Shown here piece by piece: positions 16,905-25,098 of a stretch of DNA of 64,000 bases (position 1 is the first letter of the stretch; the number at the start of each line of letters is the position of its first letter). Both the position numbers and the translations under genes were made by a program. A model generated the notes under the pieces. It was not told the DNA's origin. It saw only the letters and a program-made list of their open reading frames with translations, and did no database searches. Source of the DNA: Flavobacterium terrisoli (GTDB taxonomy: Bacteria; Bacteroidota; Bacteroidia; Flavobacteriales; Flavobacteriaceae); contig NZ_JARGNA010000002.1 in NCBI RefSeq assembly GCF_030167905.1, positions 372,001-436,000 on the forward strand, written 5' to 3'.

Positions 16905-17621
16905 ATGAAAAAACTGATTATTGCCAGTACGTCAACGGTACACGGGGGAAATTATTTGGAGTATTTGTTGCCAACCTTAGAAAACCACTTCAAGGATTGT
17001 AGTGAGATTCTTTTTGTTCCTTATGCCCGTCCCGGTGGCATTTCACATGACGGATATACTGATGTTGTCCGTTCGGCTTTCGCCAAAATCAATAAAACAG
17101 TCAAAGGTTTGCACGAATTTGAAAATCCAGCAGAAGGAATTCAAAAAGCACAAGGCATATTTACCGGCGGCGGCAATACTTTTTTATTGGTGACCCAATT
17201 GTACCAAAATAAGGTCATGGAAGTTTTGGCCCAGACGGTTGAAAACGGAACGCCATACTTAGGTTCGAGCGCCGGAAGCAACATCACCGGATTGACGATG
17301 CAAACCACCAATGACATGCCGATCATCTATCCGCCGAGTTTTAAGACTTTAGGGTTGATCCCGTTTAATTTGAATCCGCACTATTTAGATCCGGATTTGA
17401 ACAGCAAGCACATGGGCGAAACCCGCGAAACGAGAATCAAGGAATTCCATGCTTTCAATACGACTCCGGTTTTGGGATTGCGTGAAGGAAGTTGGTTAGA
17501 AGTAAACGATTCGAAAATAATTTTAAAAGGAAGTTTAACTGCGCGATTGTTCAGGCAGAATGAAACTCCGACAGAATTGGAAGCGGAAAGTGATTTGTCC
17601 TGGATTGGGCCGAGCGTATAA
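16905..17621 (+). CDS. pepE: Dipeptidase E (S51, aspartyl dipeptidase)
   Basis: A 238-residue cytosolic serine peptidase that cleaves dipeptides with N-terminal aspartate. The nucleophile elbow is LGSSAGSN with the predicted catalytic Ser122, preceded by GIFTGGGNTF, both hallmarks of family S51. Length matches the family. The ATG at 16905 (MKKLIIAS) is chosen over an upstream in-frame ATG at 16854 that lies at the promoter. It is followed by a multi-hairpin block and tRNA-Gly. Confidence 0.93.
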   Translation: MKKLIIASTSTVHGGNYLEYLLPTLENHFKDCSEILFVPYARPGGISHDGYTDVVRSAFAKINKTVKGLHEFENPAEGIQKAQGIFTGGGNTFLLVTQLYQNKVMEVLAQTVENGTPYLGSSAGSNITGLTMQTTNDMPIIYPPSFKTLGLIPFNLNPHYLDPDLNSKHMGETRETRIKEFHAFNTTPVLGLREGSWLEVNDSKIILKGSLTARLFRQNETPTELEAESDLSWIGPSV

Positions 17622-17738
17622 AAACAGTCCTGTGGACTGTTTTAGCGACGGAGCCAGATGGCGCATGGCCCGCTGCGTTAGCGATTGAAACCAGTACCGT
17701 GTACTGCGGAAAGCGCGACGGCTCTGCCGGAACGCCCA
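17621..17738. repeat. Compact multi-hairpin intergenic block (putative dispersed palindromic repeat)
   Basis: Five short inverted repeats lie head to tail: 17621-17643 (10-bp arms, TGT loop), 17653-17662, 17671-17683, 17692-17706 (CAGTAC, CGT loop, GTACTG) and 17719-17729 (CGGC, TCT loop, GCCG). The stretch is clearly more GC-rich than its surroundings and does not look coding. The first hairpin may act as the pepE terminator. It resembles the palindrome-plus-constant-spacer repeats of some Flavobacterium genomes; that assignment comes from memory and is untested. No second copy is visible in this window. Confidence 0.5.
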
Positions 17739-17743
17739 CAAAA

Positions 17744-17773
17744 TAAAAAAGCCTCAACTTTCGTTAAGGCTTT
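17744..17773 (-). terminator. Terminator of tRNA-Gly(TCC)
   Basis: On the minus strand, directly after the tRNA, an AAAGCCT/AGGCTTT stem-loop with additional inner pairing is followed by six T. Confidence 0.75.
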
Positions 17774-17775
17774 AG

Positions 17776-17848
<73 letters not shown>

Positions 17849-18053
17849 ATTACTTCACAAAGCACTTATTTAAATAAGGTGTTCAGTGAACTTGTTTGCG
17901 AGTGCAAATATATAGAATAACATTCTTTCGATGCAAGTTTTTTTTAAAAAAAATTACTTTAAAATTTTCAGCGTTTATAACCCATAGAGAACCATTTAGT
18001 TATAAAATTCGATATAACCGGAATTGGAATTCGTTATGTAATACGGTAAAAAA

Positions 18054-18761
18054 CTAAGAAGCCAACTTAGAAATGATTTGCCTTGCAGCGGCAGGATGAT
18101 AGATAAACAAACAAGATTTGTCTTTAATCGCATTGATGATTTTCTGGTTCATTTCAACCGGAACAGCCGGACAACCCTGGCTTCTGCCTAATCTTTTGTT
18201 TTGCTTGATAAACGATTCAGAAACATAATCCGCTCCATGCATTACCACGGCTCTTTCTCTGGCGTTATCATTCAGTCCTTTTTGCAATCCGTCTAATTTT
18301 AATGACATGCCGTGTTTACCATTGTAGATTTCGGCTGTAGCATAAAATCCAACACTGCTTTTAAATGATTCTGCCTGATTTGAAAAATCCTGAGCATATT
18401 CTTCACCGGTATTTCTACCATGTGCCACTAAAGTTTGGAATATCACTTTATTATTGTCTAAATCAATTACCCAAAGTCTTTTGGCATTTGATGACAAACT
18501 GAAATCAACAATCGTCAGGATATTTTTTTCAACAACGCCTTTATTTTTAAGATAATTAAATCCGTCTAAAGCCAGATTAAAACTTTCAAAACTCGGCAAA
18601 GTATAAGAATTTGCGTCCAATTGATTGTAAACGGACACATTGGCTGTAGCCTCCTTTTCAGTGGCTGCAGTTTCTACAGTAATTGGATTTGTTTTATCGG
18701 GAACAGTGTTGAATGACATCAACAACACAAAAAACAATAGAGCGAAAGACTTATAATTCAT
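18054..18761 (-). CDS. Murein L,D-transpeptidase catalytic-domain protein (YkuD_2 type)
   Basis: A 235-residue exported protein with an N-terminal signal peptide (about 1-20). The catalytic region contains VVMHGADYV and RSQGCPAVP with the predicted nucleophile Cys197, the hallmark of the YkuD_2 family. Members are expected to cross-link or modify peptidoglycan through a cysteine acyl-enzyme, although activity of this subfamily is less documented than for classic YkuD. The 205 bp between this gene and tRNA-Gly hold nothing I can identify. Confidence 0.85.
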   Translation of the reverse strand: MNYKSFALLFFVLLMSFNTVPDKTNPITVETAATEKEATANVSVYNQLDANSYTLPSFESFNLALDGFNYLKNKGVVEKNILTIVDFSLSSNAKRLWVIDLDNNKVIFQTLVAHGRNTGEEYAQDFSNQAESFKSSVGFYATAEIYNGKHGMSLKLDGLQKGLNDNARERAVVMHGADYVSESFIKQNKRLGRSQGCPAVPVEMNQKIINAIKDKSCLFIYHPAAARQIISKLAS

Positions 18762-18797
18762 TGACTTCTATAGGTTTAATATTAGACATGGGTAGGG

Positions 18798-18805
18798 CAA
18801 ATATA
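18798..18805 (-). promoter_or_regulatory. Predicted promoter (-7 TATATTTG) for the L,D-transpeptidase
   Basis: Matches TAnnTTTG on the minus strand, 36 nt before the ATG, with a TTTG 17 nt upstream as a -33 element. Confidence 0.55.
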
Positions 18806-18924
18806 TATTATAATTCTCCAAAACCAAATATTTGCCCTTTTATTAAGCAAATTTTAATTTTTCTAAAACCGTTAGAATCAACCGGTTTTCTTTTGCTAAA
18901 GATTGCAAATATGAATTAAATAGT

Positions 18925-18932
18925 TATTTTTG
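18925..18932 (+). promoter_or_regulatory. Predicted promoter (-7 TATTTTTG) for the DUF5916 gene
   Basis: Matches TAnnTTTG with a TTG at 18903-18905, 19 nt upstream, the spacing expected of a Bacteroidota sigma-A promoter. The ATG follows 20 nt later. Confidence 0.6.
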
Positions 18933-18952
18933 TTTGTCAAACAAAACTATCA

Positions 18953-21409
18953 ATGCCAAAGTTTTTCAGCTTTTTTTTATGTGTGTTTCTGCTCTTTGCA
19001 GGCCATACTTTCAGTCAAAAAAAAGTACTTCATACAAAAAACACCACCGGAAAAATTGTAATTGACGGCAGGTTTGATGAACCTGTCTGGAAAGATGCCG
19101 AGATTGCCACTGACTTTATCATGATTAATCCCGATAATGGTAAGGCAATCGCCAATGAAAAACGAACCGAAGTAAAGATTGTTTATGACAACTCCGCTAT
19201 TTATGTTGCCGCTACTTTATATGATAACGAACCAAGCCGAATTTTAAAAGAACTCACCTTAAGAGATAATTTTTCAACTGCCGACCATTTTGGTGTCTTT
19301 TTCAATGGATACAATGACGGTCAACAGGAGTTTCGCTTTTTTGTGAGTGCCGCCGGAGTGCAACAGGACGGAATATATACCGAAACGAACGGAGAAGATT
19401 TTTCCTGGGATGCCATTTGGGAAAGCCATGTTGACGTGACCAATTTCGGCTGGACCGTTGAGATGAAAATACCATATGCGGCCTTGCGGTTCCCAACCGA
19501 TGGAAAACAACCTTGGGGTTTAAATTTCTATCGCGAGATTCGTCGCGACAGGCAACAATATTCCTGGTCTTTTTTGGATGCCAAAATTGTAAACGAAAGT
19601 ACACAAGCCGGCATGCTTGAAGGCATTGAAAATATTAAAACACCTACCCGATTGTTTTTGATTCCATACGCTTCCCAGTATTTGTATACCAGCAAAACCC
19701 AAAAGACATTTGGCGAATTCAAAGGCGGAATGGATATTAAATATGGCATCAATGACGCGTTTACTTTGGATGCTATTTTGATTCCTGATTTTGGCCAAAC
19801 CAAATTCGACAATGTTGAATTAAACCTGACAGCATTTGAACAACAGTTTTCCGAAAACCGTCCGTTCTTTACCGAAGGAACCGATTTGTTTAGCAAAGGT
19901 TCTTTGCTTTATACCCGTCGAATAGGCGAAACTCCGGAAATTGATGTTGCAGACAATGAAACCGTTATTGACCGGCCTAGTTCAATAAAACTAATCAATG
20001 CCGTAAAGGTTTCGGGAAGAACCAAAAACGGATTAGGCATTGGTGTCTTAAACGCTGTGACCGAAAACACTGGTGTCATCATTAAGAATAACGATACGGG
20101 AGAAACCCGTTTGGAAAATATTGCTCCGTTGACCAATTATAATGTTTTTGTTTTAGACCAACGTTTCAGTAAAAACTCTTCTGTCTCATTGATCAATACC
20201 AATGTAACCCGAAACGGAGATTTCAGGGATGCCAACGTTTCAGCTTTCGTTTGGGATTTAAATACAAAGAAAAACACGCACAATCTTTCCGGCGCTGTTA
20301 AATACAGCTACATCAACAACATGGCCGACACGGAAGACCAAAAAGGAATTGCGGCCAACATTAATCTTGGGGAAACCAGTGGAAAATACCGATACAGCAT
20401 TGGAGGTGTCTACGCGTCCAAAGATTTTGACAACAATGATTTGGGCATAAACAATCAAACGCATTATCACGGTTTTTATGCCAATTCCAGTTACCGAATC
20501 CTGAATCCAAATACAATATTCAACGGATTTGAGGCGAATTTGAATTCCTATGTAGAGTTTGACAACAGGACCGATAGGATTCAGGCTGGAAATTTGAATT
20601 TGTTTTTTAATACTTATGACAAAAAAAATGATTTTTATGCGTTTGGTATCAACGCAAGTCCTTTAGAAGTTTATGATTTTTATGAACCAAGATCTTTTGA
20701 AGAGCAAAAATTTGTAGCAGTCCCGAAAAATTTCAGAACTTACCTTACGTACTCAACTAATTACAATAGAAAGTTTGCTTTCGACATCAGCCCGTCGGTT
20801 ACCCTTTTTGATGAAAAAGACAGAAAAAATTATGGCTTCATTGTTAGTCCCAGATACCGTTTTAATGACCGATTTTCGCTGATTTATAATTTTAATTTCA
20901 ACAGGCAAAACAACAATGTTGGCTGGATAGATTTTGATGATTTTGACAATACCATCTTCGCCAGAAGAAACAGAATCACTTACATCAACACATTACAGGG
21001 AAAATATTCCATCAACAACAAGATGAATTTTAACCTAAACGTCCGCCATTATTGGTCTTATGTTGTCAACCATGAAATATTGACCTTACAAGATGATGGA
21101 AGTTTAGCCGAAAACACTACTTATACTGAAAATAAAAATTCCAATTTGAATTTATGGAATCTGGACCTAACCTATTCCTGGTGGTTTGCTCCCGGAAGTC
21201 AGGTTTCTGTTTTGTATCGAAACAACGCCGCACTATTCAGCCGGGAATTCAACCGACAACTGGAAAGCAATCTGAATGACGCTTTGGACAGCGAAAATCT
21301 CAGCCACGTATTTTCAATAAGCATTCGCTATTTTATCGATTACAATTCGATGAAAAACTCGAGATTTTTCAAATCGTTTACCAAACCTAAAACGAGAGAA
21401 CGCTTCTAA
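18953..21409 (+). CDS. DUF5916 outer-membrane protein with N-terminal CBM9-like domain
   Basis: An 818-residue protein with a signal peptide (about 1-21, ending TFSQ). Residues about 30-230 form a carbohydrate-binding family 9-like beta-sandwich (IVIDGRFDEPVWKDAE, YVAATLYDNEP, DHFGVFFNGYNDGQQEFRF). The remainder is the DUF5916 region, rich in alternating aromatic strands, which looks like an outer-membrane beta-barrel (ENRPFFTEGTDLF is a family hallmark). The ligand is unknown; an envelope or transport role is inferred. It lies 45 nt before gpmI, which has its own promoter-like element. Confidence 0.85.
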   Translation: MPKFFSFFLCVFLLFAGHTFSQKKVLHTKNTTGKIVIDGRFDEPVWKDAEIATDFIMINPDNGKAIANEKRTEVKIVYDNSAIYVAATLYDNEPSRILKELTLRDNFSTADHFGVFFNGYNDGQQEFRFFVSAAGVQQDGIYTETNGEDFSWDAIWESHVDVTNFGWTVEMKIPYAALRFPTDGKQPWGLNFYREIRRDRQQYSWSFLDAKIVNESTQAGMLEGIENIKTPTRLFLIPYASQYLYTSKTQKTFGEFKGGMDIKYGINDAFTLDAILIPDFGQTKFDNVELNLTAFEQQFSENRPFFTEGTDLFSKGSLLYTRRIGETPEIDVADNETVIDRPSSIKLINAVKVSGRTKNGLGIGVLNAVTENTGVIIKNNDTGETRLENIAPLTNYNVFVLDQRFSKNSSVSLINTNVTRNGDFRDANVSAFVWDLNTKKNTHNLSGAVKYSYINNMADTEDQKGIAANINLGETSGKYRYSIGGVYASKDFDNNDLGINNQTHYHGFYANSSYRILNPNTIFNGFEANLNSYVEFDNRTDRIQAGNLNLFFNTYDKKNDFYAFGINASPLEVYDFYEPRSFEEQKFVAVPKNFRTYLTYSTNYNRKFAFDISPSVTLFDEKDRKNYGFIVSPRYRFNDRFSLIYNFNFNRQNNNVGWIDFDDFDNTIFARRNRITYINTLQGKYSINNKMNFNLNVRHYWSYVVNHEILTLQDDGSLAENTTYTENKNSNLNLWNLDLTYSWWFAPGSQVSVLYRNNAALFSREFNRQLESNLNDALDSENLSHVFSISIRYFIDYNSMKNSRFFKSFTKPKTRERF

Positions 21410-21428
21410 AAAAGTCAAAATTTAGCTT

Positions 21429-21436
21429 TATATTTG
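21429..21436 (+). promoter_or_regulatory. Predicted -7 element (TATATTTG) for gpmI
   Basis: Matches TAnnTTTG 18 nt before the gpmI ATG; no clear -33 partner. Confidence 0.4.
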
Positions 21437-21454
21437 TTGTTCAATATAATTCTG

Positions 21455-22981
21455 ATGAACAAGAAAGTAATCCTTATGATTTTAGACGGTTGGGGAAAAT
21501 CACCTGATCCTAAAGTATCCGCCATTGACAATGCCAATGTTCCTTTTATCAATAGCCTTTATGCGCAATATCCAAATGCCCAACTCAGAACTGACGGCTT
21601 AAATGTTGGTTTACCCGAAGGTCAAATGGGGAATTCCGAAGTGGGTCATATGAATCTTGGTGCAGGCCGTATCGTGTATCAGGATTTGGCCAAAATCAAT
21701 TTGGCTGTGGCTCATAAAACCATGAATCAGGAAAAACCTTTGGTTGATGCTTTTCAATATGCCAAAGACAACAACAAAGCAGTTCATTTTTTAGGATTGG
21801 TTTCAGATGGCGGTGTGCATTCACATACGTCACATTTGCGCGGATTGATTGATGCTTCTCAGGATTTTGGGTTACAAAAAGTATTTGTTCACGCTTTTAC
21901 CGATGGCCGTGATGTCGATCCGAAATCGGGTAAAGGATATATTCAGGATTTAGAAGATTATATCCAAAACACTACCGTTAAAATTGCTTCTGTGGTAGGT
22001 CGTTATTATGCGATGGACAGAGACAAACGGTGGGAGCGCGTAAAACTGGCTTATGACTTAATCGTAAACGGAACAGGAAAACATTCCACTAATATCGTTC
22101 AAAGCATAGCCGATAGTTATGCCGAAAATGTAACCGATGAGTTCATCCAGCCGATTACTGCAGTTGACACAAGCAACCAACCTTTGGCTACCATTCAAAA
22201 TGAGGACGTGGTGATTTTTTTCAACTTCAGAACCGACAGAGGAAGAGAGTTAACTGAAGCGCTTTCACAAAAAGATTTCCACGAATTCAACATGCACAAG
22301 CTCAATTTGTACTATGTGACGATGACAAATTACGATGATACTTATGAAAACGTTCACGTGATTTACGACAAAGACAATATCACCGAAACGCTTGGCGAAG
22401 TCTTAGAAAAACACAACAAAACGCAAATCCGCATTGCGGAAACTGAAAAATATCCACACGTAACGTTCTTCTTTTCGGGCGGAAGGGAAATTCCGTTTAG
22501 AGGCGAAACCCGCATCCTGAGAAACTCACCAAAAGTGGCGACTTACGATTTACAACCCGAAATGAGCGCCTTTGAATTGAAAGACGCTTTAGTTCCGGAA
22601 TTAAAAGAAGGCAAAGTAGATTTTGTTTGTTTGAATTTTGCCAATGGCGACATGGTTGGACATACCGGTGTTATGGAAGCCGCTATCAAAGCTTGTGAAG
22701 CTGTAGATGCTTGTGTTAAAGAAGTAGTAGAAGCGGCTTTAGCCAATGATTATACCACCATCATTATTGCCGACCACGGAAACTGCGAAACCATGATCAA
22801 TCCAGATGGTTCACCGAACACGGCACACACGACAAATCCAGTGCCGATTATTTTGGTTGACAAAGACCACATCCGTGTACACGATGGTGTTTTGGGCGAT
22901 TTGGCTCCAACCATTTTAGAACTGATGGGCATTCCAAAACCCGAAGTCATGACCGGAAGATCACTTTTGGTACGATTATAA
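21455..22981 (+). CDS. gpmI: 2,3-bisphosphoglycerate-independent phosphoglycerate mutase
   Basis: A 508-residue metalloenzyme of the alkaline phosphatase superfamily that interconverts 3- and 2-phosphoglycerate in glycolysis. The N-terminal motif MILDGWGKS supplies a metal ligand, and GQMGNSEVGHMNLGAGR contains the catalytic serine of the phosphoserine intermediate. C-terminal metal ligands are in ANGDMVGHTG and IADHGNCE. The length matches the family. The ATG at 21455 (MNKKVI) is preferred to an upstream in-frame ATG at 21434. Confidence 0.96.
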   Translation: MNKKVILMILDGWGKSPDPKVSAIDNANVPFINSLYAQYPNAQLRTDGLNVGLPEGQMGNSEVGHMNLGAGRIVYQDLAKINLAVAHKTMNQEKPLVDAFQYAKDNNKAVHFLGLVSDGGVHSHTSHLRGLIDASQDFGLQKVFVHAFTDGRDVDPKSGKGYIQDLEDYIQNTTVKIASVVGRYYAMDRDKRWERVKLAYDLIVNGTGKHSTNIVQSIADSYAENVTDEFIQPITAVDTSNQPLATIQNEDVVIFFNFRTDRGRELTEALSQKDFHEFNMHKLNLYYVTMTNYDDTYENVHVIYDKDNITETLGEVLEKHNKTQIRIAETEKYPHVTFFFSGGREIPFRGETRILRNSPKVATYDLQPEMSAFELKDALVPELKEGKVDFVCLNFANGDMVGHTGVMEAAIKACEAVDACVKEVVEAALANDYTTIIIADHGNCETMINPDGSPNTAHTTNPVPIILVDKDHIRVHDGVLGDLAPTILELMGIPKPEVMTGRSLLVRL

Positions 22982-22984
22982 AAA

Positions 22985-23010
22985 AATCCCTCCGCTGAGG
23001 GATTTTTTAT
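22985..23010. terminator. Bidirectional terminator between gpmI and the CoA-transferase gene
   Basis: An 8-bp stem AATCCCTC/GAGGGATT with a CGCT loop, A-run on the left and T-run on the right, placed between two convergent genes. Confidence 0.85.
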
Positions 23011-24275
23011 TTCAACATTTCATAATAACTTCTTTCAATACTTTCCTGATGGTTTGGATGGGCAATTTTCACCATTTCGTTGAAGCGTTGTTTTAGGGTT
23101 TTACCATATAAATCGGCAATGCCGTTTTCGGTAATAATGTATTGCACGTGAGAACGCGTTGAGACTACTCCGGCACCTTGTTTCAAATAAGGCACAATTC
23201 TGCTTTCACCTCTTTTGGTGATGGATGGCAAGGCAATAATCGCTTTTCCGCCATCGCTCAAAGAAGCACCACGGATGAAATCCATTTGACCACCAACGCC
23301 GGAATACATTTTGGCACCAATAGAATCGGCACAAACTTGTCCGGTCACATCTACTTCTATCGCAGAATTAATCGCCACCATTTTAGGATTTTTACGAATG
23401 CGGGCCGTATCGTTTACCATCGAAGATTCCTTCATTTCTATAAATGGATTGTCATTGACAAAATCATACAAACGTTTGGAACCAATTAAAAAAGTGGCTA
23501 AAACTCTGCCGCGCAAGGTGCCTTTATAATTACAATTAATCACATCACTTTCTATCAAATCAATTACACCATCGGAGAACATTTCGGTGTGCAGCCCTAA
23601 ATCTTTGTGGTTTTTCAATTTGCTCAAAGCCGCATTGGGAATGGAACCAATACCCATTTGCAAAGTGCTTCGGTCTTCAATTAAAGAGGCAACATATTCT
23701 CCTATTTTTTCTTCTTCTTTGGAAAAAGGGGTTGGCGCATGCCCAAAAATGGGCTCGTTAACCTCGACCAAATAGTCGATTTCGTCTACATGAAGAATCC
23801 CATCGCCAAAAGTTCTCGGCATTTGCGGATTGACTTGGGCAATGACAATTTTAGCGTTTTCAATGGCGGCTACAGTCGCTTCAACGGATACGCCCAACGA
23901 ACAATAACCATGCTTATCAGGCGGCGAAACGTGGATGAATGCTACATCAATCAGCAATACTTTTTTGCGAAACAAATGAGGCAACTCGCTCAGAAAAACC
24001 GGAGTATACGAACCATTTCCTGCTGATAAAGTATGTCGAACATTGGCACCAATAAAAAAGGAATTCACGTGAAAACTATCGGCTAAATCAGGGTTGGCAT
24101 AAGGCGCTGGCCCTTCGGTATGTAAATGACAAACCTCAACATTGCGGAGTTCTGCAGCTCTGTCGGCTAAGGCTTTGGTTAAAATGGTCGGAGTGGCTGC
24201 CGCAGCTTGAACGTAAACCCTGTCATTAGACTTTACAACTTTAACTGCTTCGGCAGCACTAACATATTTGCTCAT
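23007..24275 (-). CDS. Acetyl-CoA hydrolase / CoA-transferase family protein
   Basis: A 422-residue enzyme of the acetyl-CoA hydrolase/4-hydroxybutyrate CoA-transferase family, which moves CoA between acyl groups through a glutamyl-CoA intermediate. Family blocks include LQMGIGSIPNAAL, LHTEMFSDGVIDL and GVGGQMDFIRGA (glycine-rich CoA-binding loop). The acyl substrate cannot be told from sequence. The ATG at 24275 (MSKYVSAAEAV) is preferred to an in-frame ATG six codons upstream. It is a single-gene unit with a promoter-like TAATTTTG at 24291-24298. Confidence 0.88.
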   Translation of the reverse strand: MSKYVSAAEAVKVVKSNDRVYVQAAAATPTILTKALADRAAELRNVEVCHLHTEGPAPYANPDLADSFHVNSFFIGANVRHTLSAGNGSYTPVFLSELPHLFRKKVLLIDVAFIHVSPPDKHGYCSLGVSVEATVAAIENAKIVIAQVNPQMPRTFGDGILHVDEIDYLVEVNEPIFGHAPTPFSKEEEKIGEYVASLIEDRSTLQMGIGSIPNAALSKLKNHKDLGLHTEMFSDGVIDLIESDVINCNYKGTLRGRVLATFLIGSKRLYDFVNDNPFIEMKESSMVNDTARIRKNPKMVAINSAIEVDVTGQVCADSIGAKMYSGVGGQMDFIRGASLSDGGKAIIALPSITKRGESRIVPYLKQGAGVVSTRSHVQYIITENGIADLYGKTLKQRFNEMVKIAHPNHQESIERSYYEMLK

Positions 24276-24290
24276 AACTAAAATTTTGTT

Positions 24291-24298
24291 CAAAATTA
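24291..24298 (-). promoter_or_regulatory. Predicted -7 element (TAATTTTG) for the CoA-transferase gene
   Basis: Matches TAnnTTTG on the minus strand, 15 nt before the ATG at 24275. Confidence 0.4.
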
Positions 24299-24396
24299 AA
24301 TCGGAATACCTTATAAAAATATGACATTTCTCATAATGGAAAAGATAAATGATTTATAAATAAAAGTTAAAATCTCAAACATGATAGTATTACTAT

Positions 24397-24404
24397 TATA
24401 TTTG
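24397..24404 (+). promoter_or_regulatory. Predicted -7 element (TATATTTG) for the TetR-ABC-HlyD-TolC operon
   Basis: Matches TAnnTTTG 17 nt before the TetR ATG. The flanking DNA is AT-rich and may carry the operator, but I see no clear long palindrome. Confidence 0.5.
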
Positions 24405-24421
24405 CATAAAAAACAATCAAT

Positions 24422-25096
24422 ATGAACACTATTCTCACTAACTTAAAAATTCAGGTAAACGAAAAAATTTACGTGAAAGACCCGGAAACATCAACTCTTG
24501 GCAAGAAAATCATTCAAGAAAGCATTGTCTTGATTGACGAAATTGGATTTGAAGTTTTCACTTTTAAAAAACTGGGCGAAAGAATTGGTTCCAATGAAAG
24601 TTCAATATACCGTTATTTTGAGAGCAAACACAAACTTTTGGTTTACTTGTCTTCATGGTATTGGGGTTGGATGGAATACCGCTTGGCCTTTTCCACTTCC
24701 AACATTGTTGACCCAATGGACAAGCTCAAAAGAGCCATTACCATCGTAACTGAAAAAATTGAAGATGATTCAACGACACTACACATCAACGAAGCAATTT
24801 TGAATAAAATAATCATAGCCGAATTCACCAAAACCTTTTTGACCAAAGAGGTAGATGAAGAAAACAGAGAAGGTTTCTTTTTGGTTTACAAGAGAGTAAT
24901 CAACCGAATCATCGATATCATTCAAGAGATAAATCCGGAGTATGGTTATGCCAAAAGTTTGGCTTCTTCGATAGTCGAAGGTTCGTTGCACCAACACTTT
25001 TTAAAGGACCATTTGAAAACCATTACCAATTGCAATGAAAATAATTCGCCAACGGATTTTTATATTGATTTAGCACAAAAAACTTTAAGAAAATAA
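24422..25096 (+). CDS. TetR/AcrR-family transcriptional regulator
   Basis: A 224-residue regulator. The N-terminal helix-turn-helix lies at about 25-75 (SIVLIDEIGFEVFTFKKLGERIGSNESSIYRYF written in two parts: IGFEVFTFKKLGERIG then SNESSIYRYFESKHKLL). The rest is the helical ligand-binding domain with no recognisable ligand. It is the first gene of an export operon, with the ABC gene starting 2 nt after its stop, so it probably autoregulates the operon in response to an exported compound. Repressor rather than activator is the family norm, not shown here. Confidence 0.88.
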   Translation: MNTILTNLKIQVNEKIYVKDPETSTLGKKIIQESIVLIDEIGFEVFTFKKLGERIGSNESSIYRYFESKHKLLVYLSSWYWGWMEYRLAFSTSNIVDPMDKLKRAITIVTEKIEDDSTTLHINEAILNKIIIAEFTKTFLTKEVDEENREGFFLVYKRVINRIIDIIQEINPEYGYAKSLASSIVEGSLHQHFLKDHLKTITNCNENNSPTDFYIDLAQKTLRK

Positions 25097-25098
25097 CT

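Noticed and set aside
17535..17757. Two overlapping minus-strand open frames (68 aa each) across the multi-hairpin block
   Set aside because: They run through palindromes and the pepE 3' end, have no family resemblance, and reflect the GC-rich repeat rather than coding.
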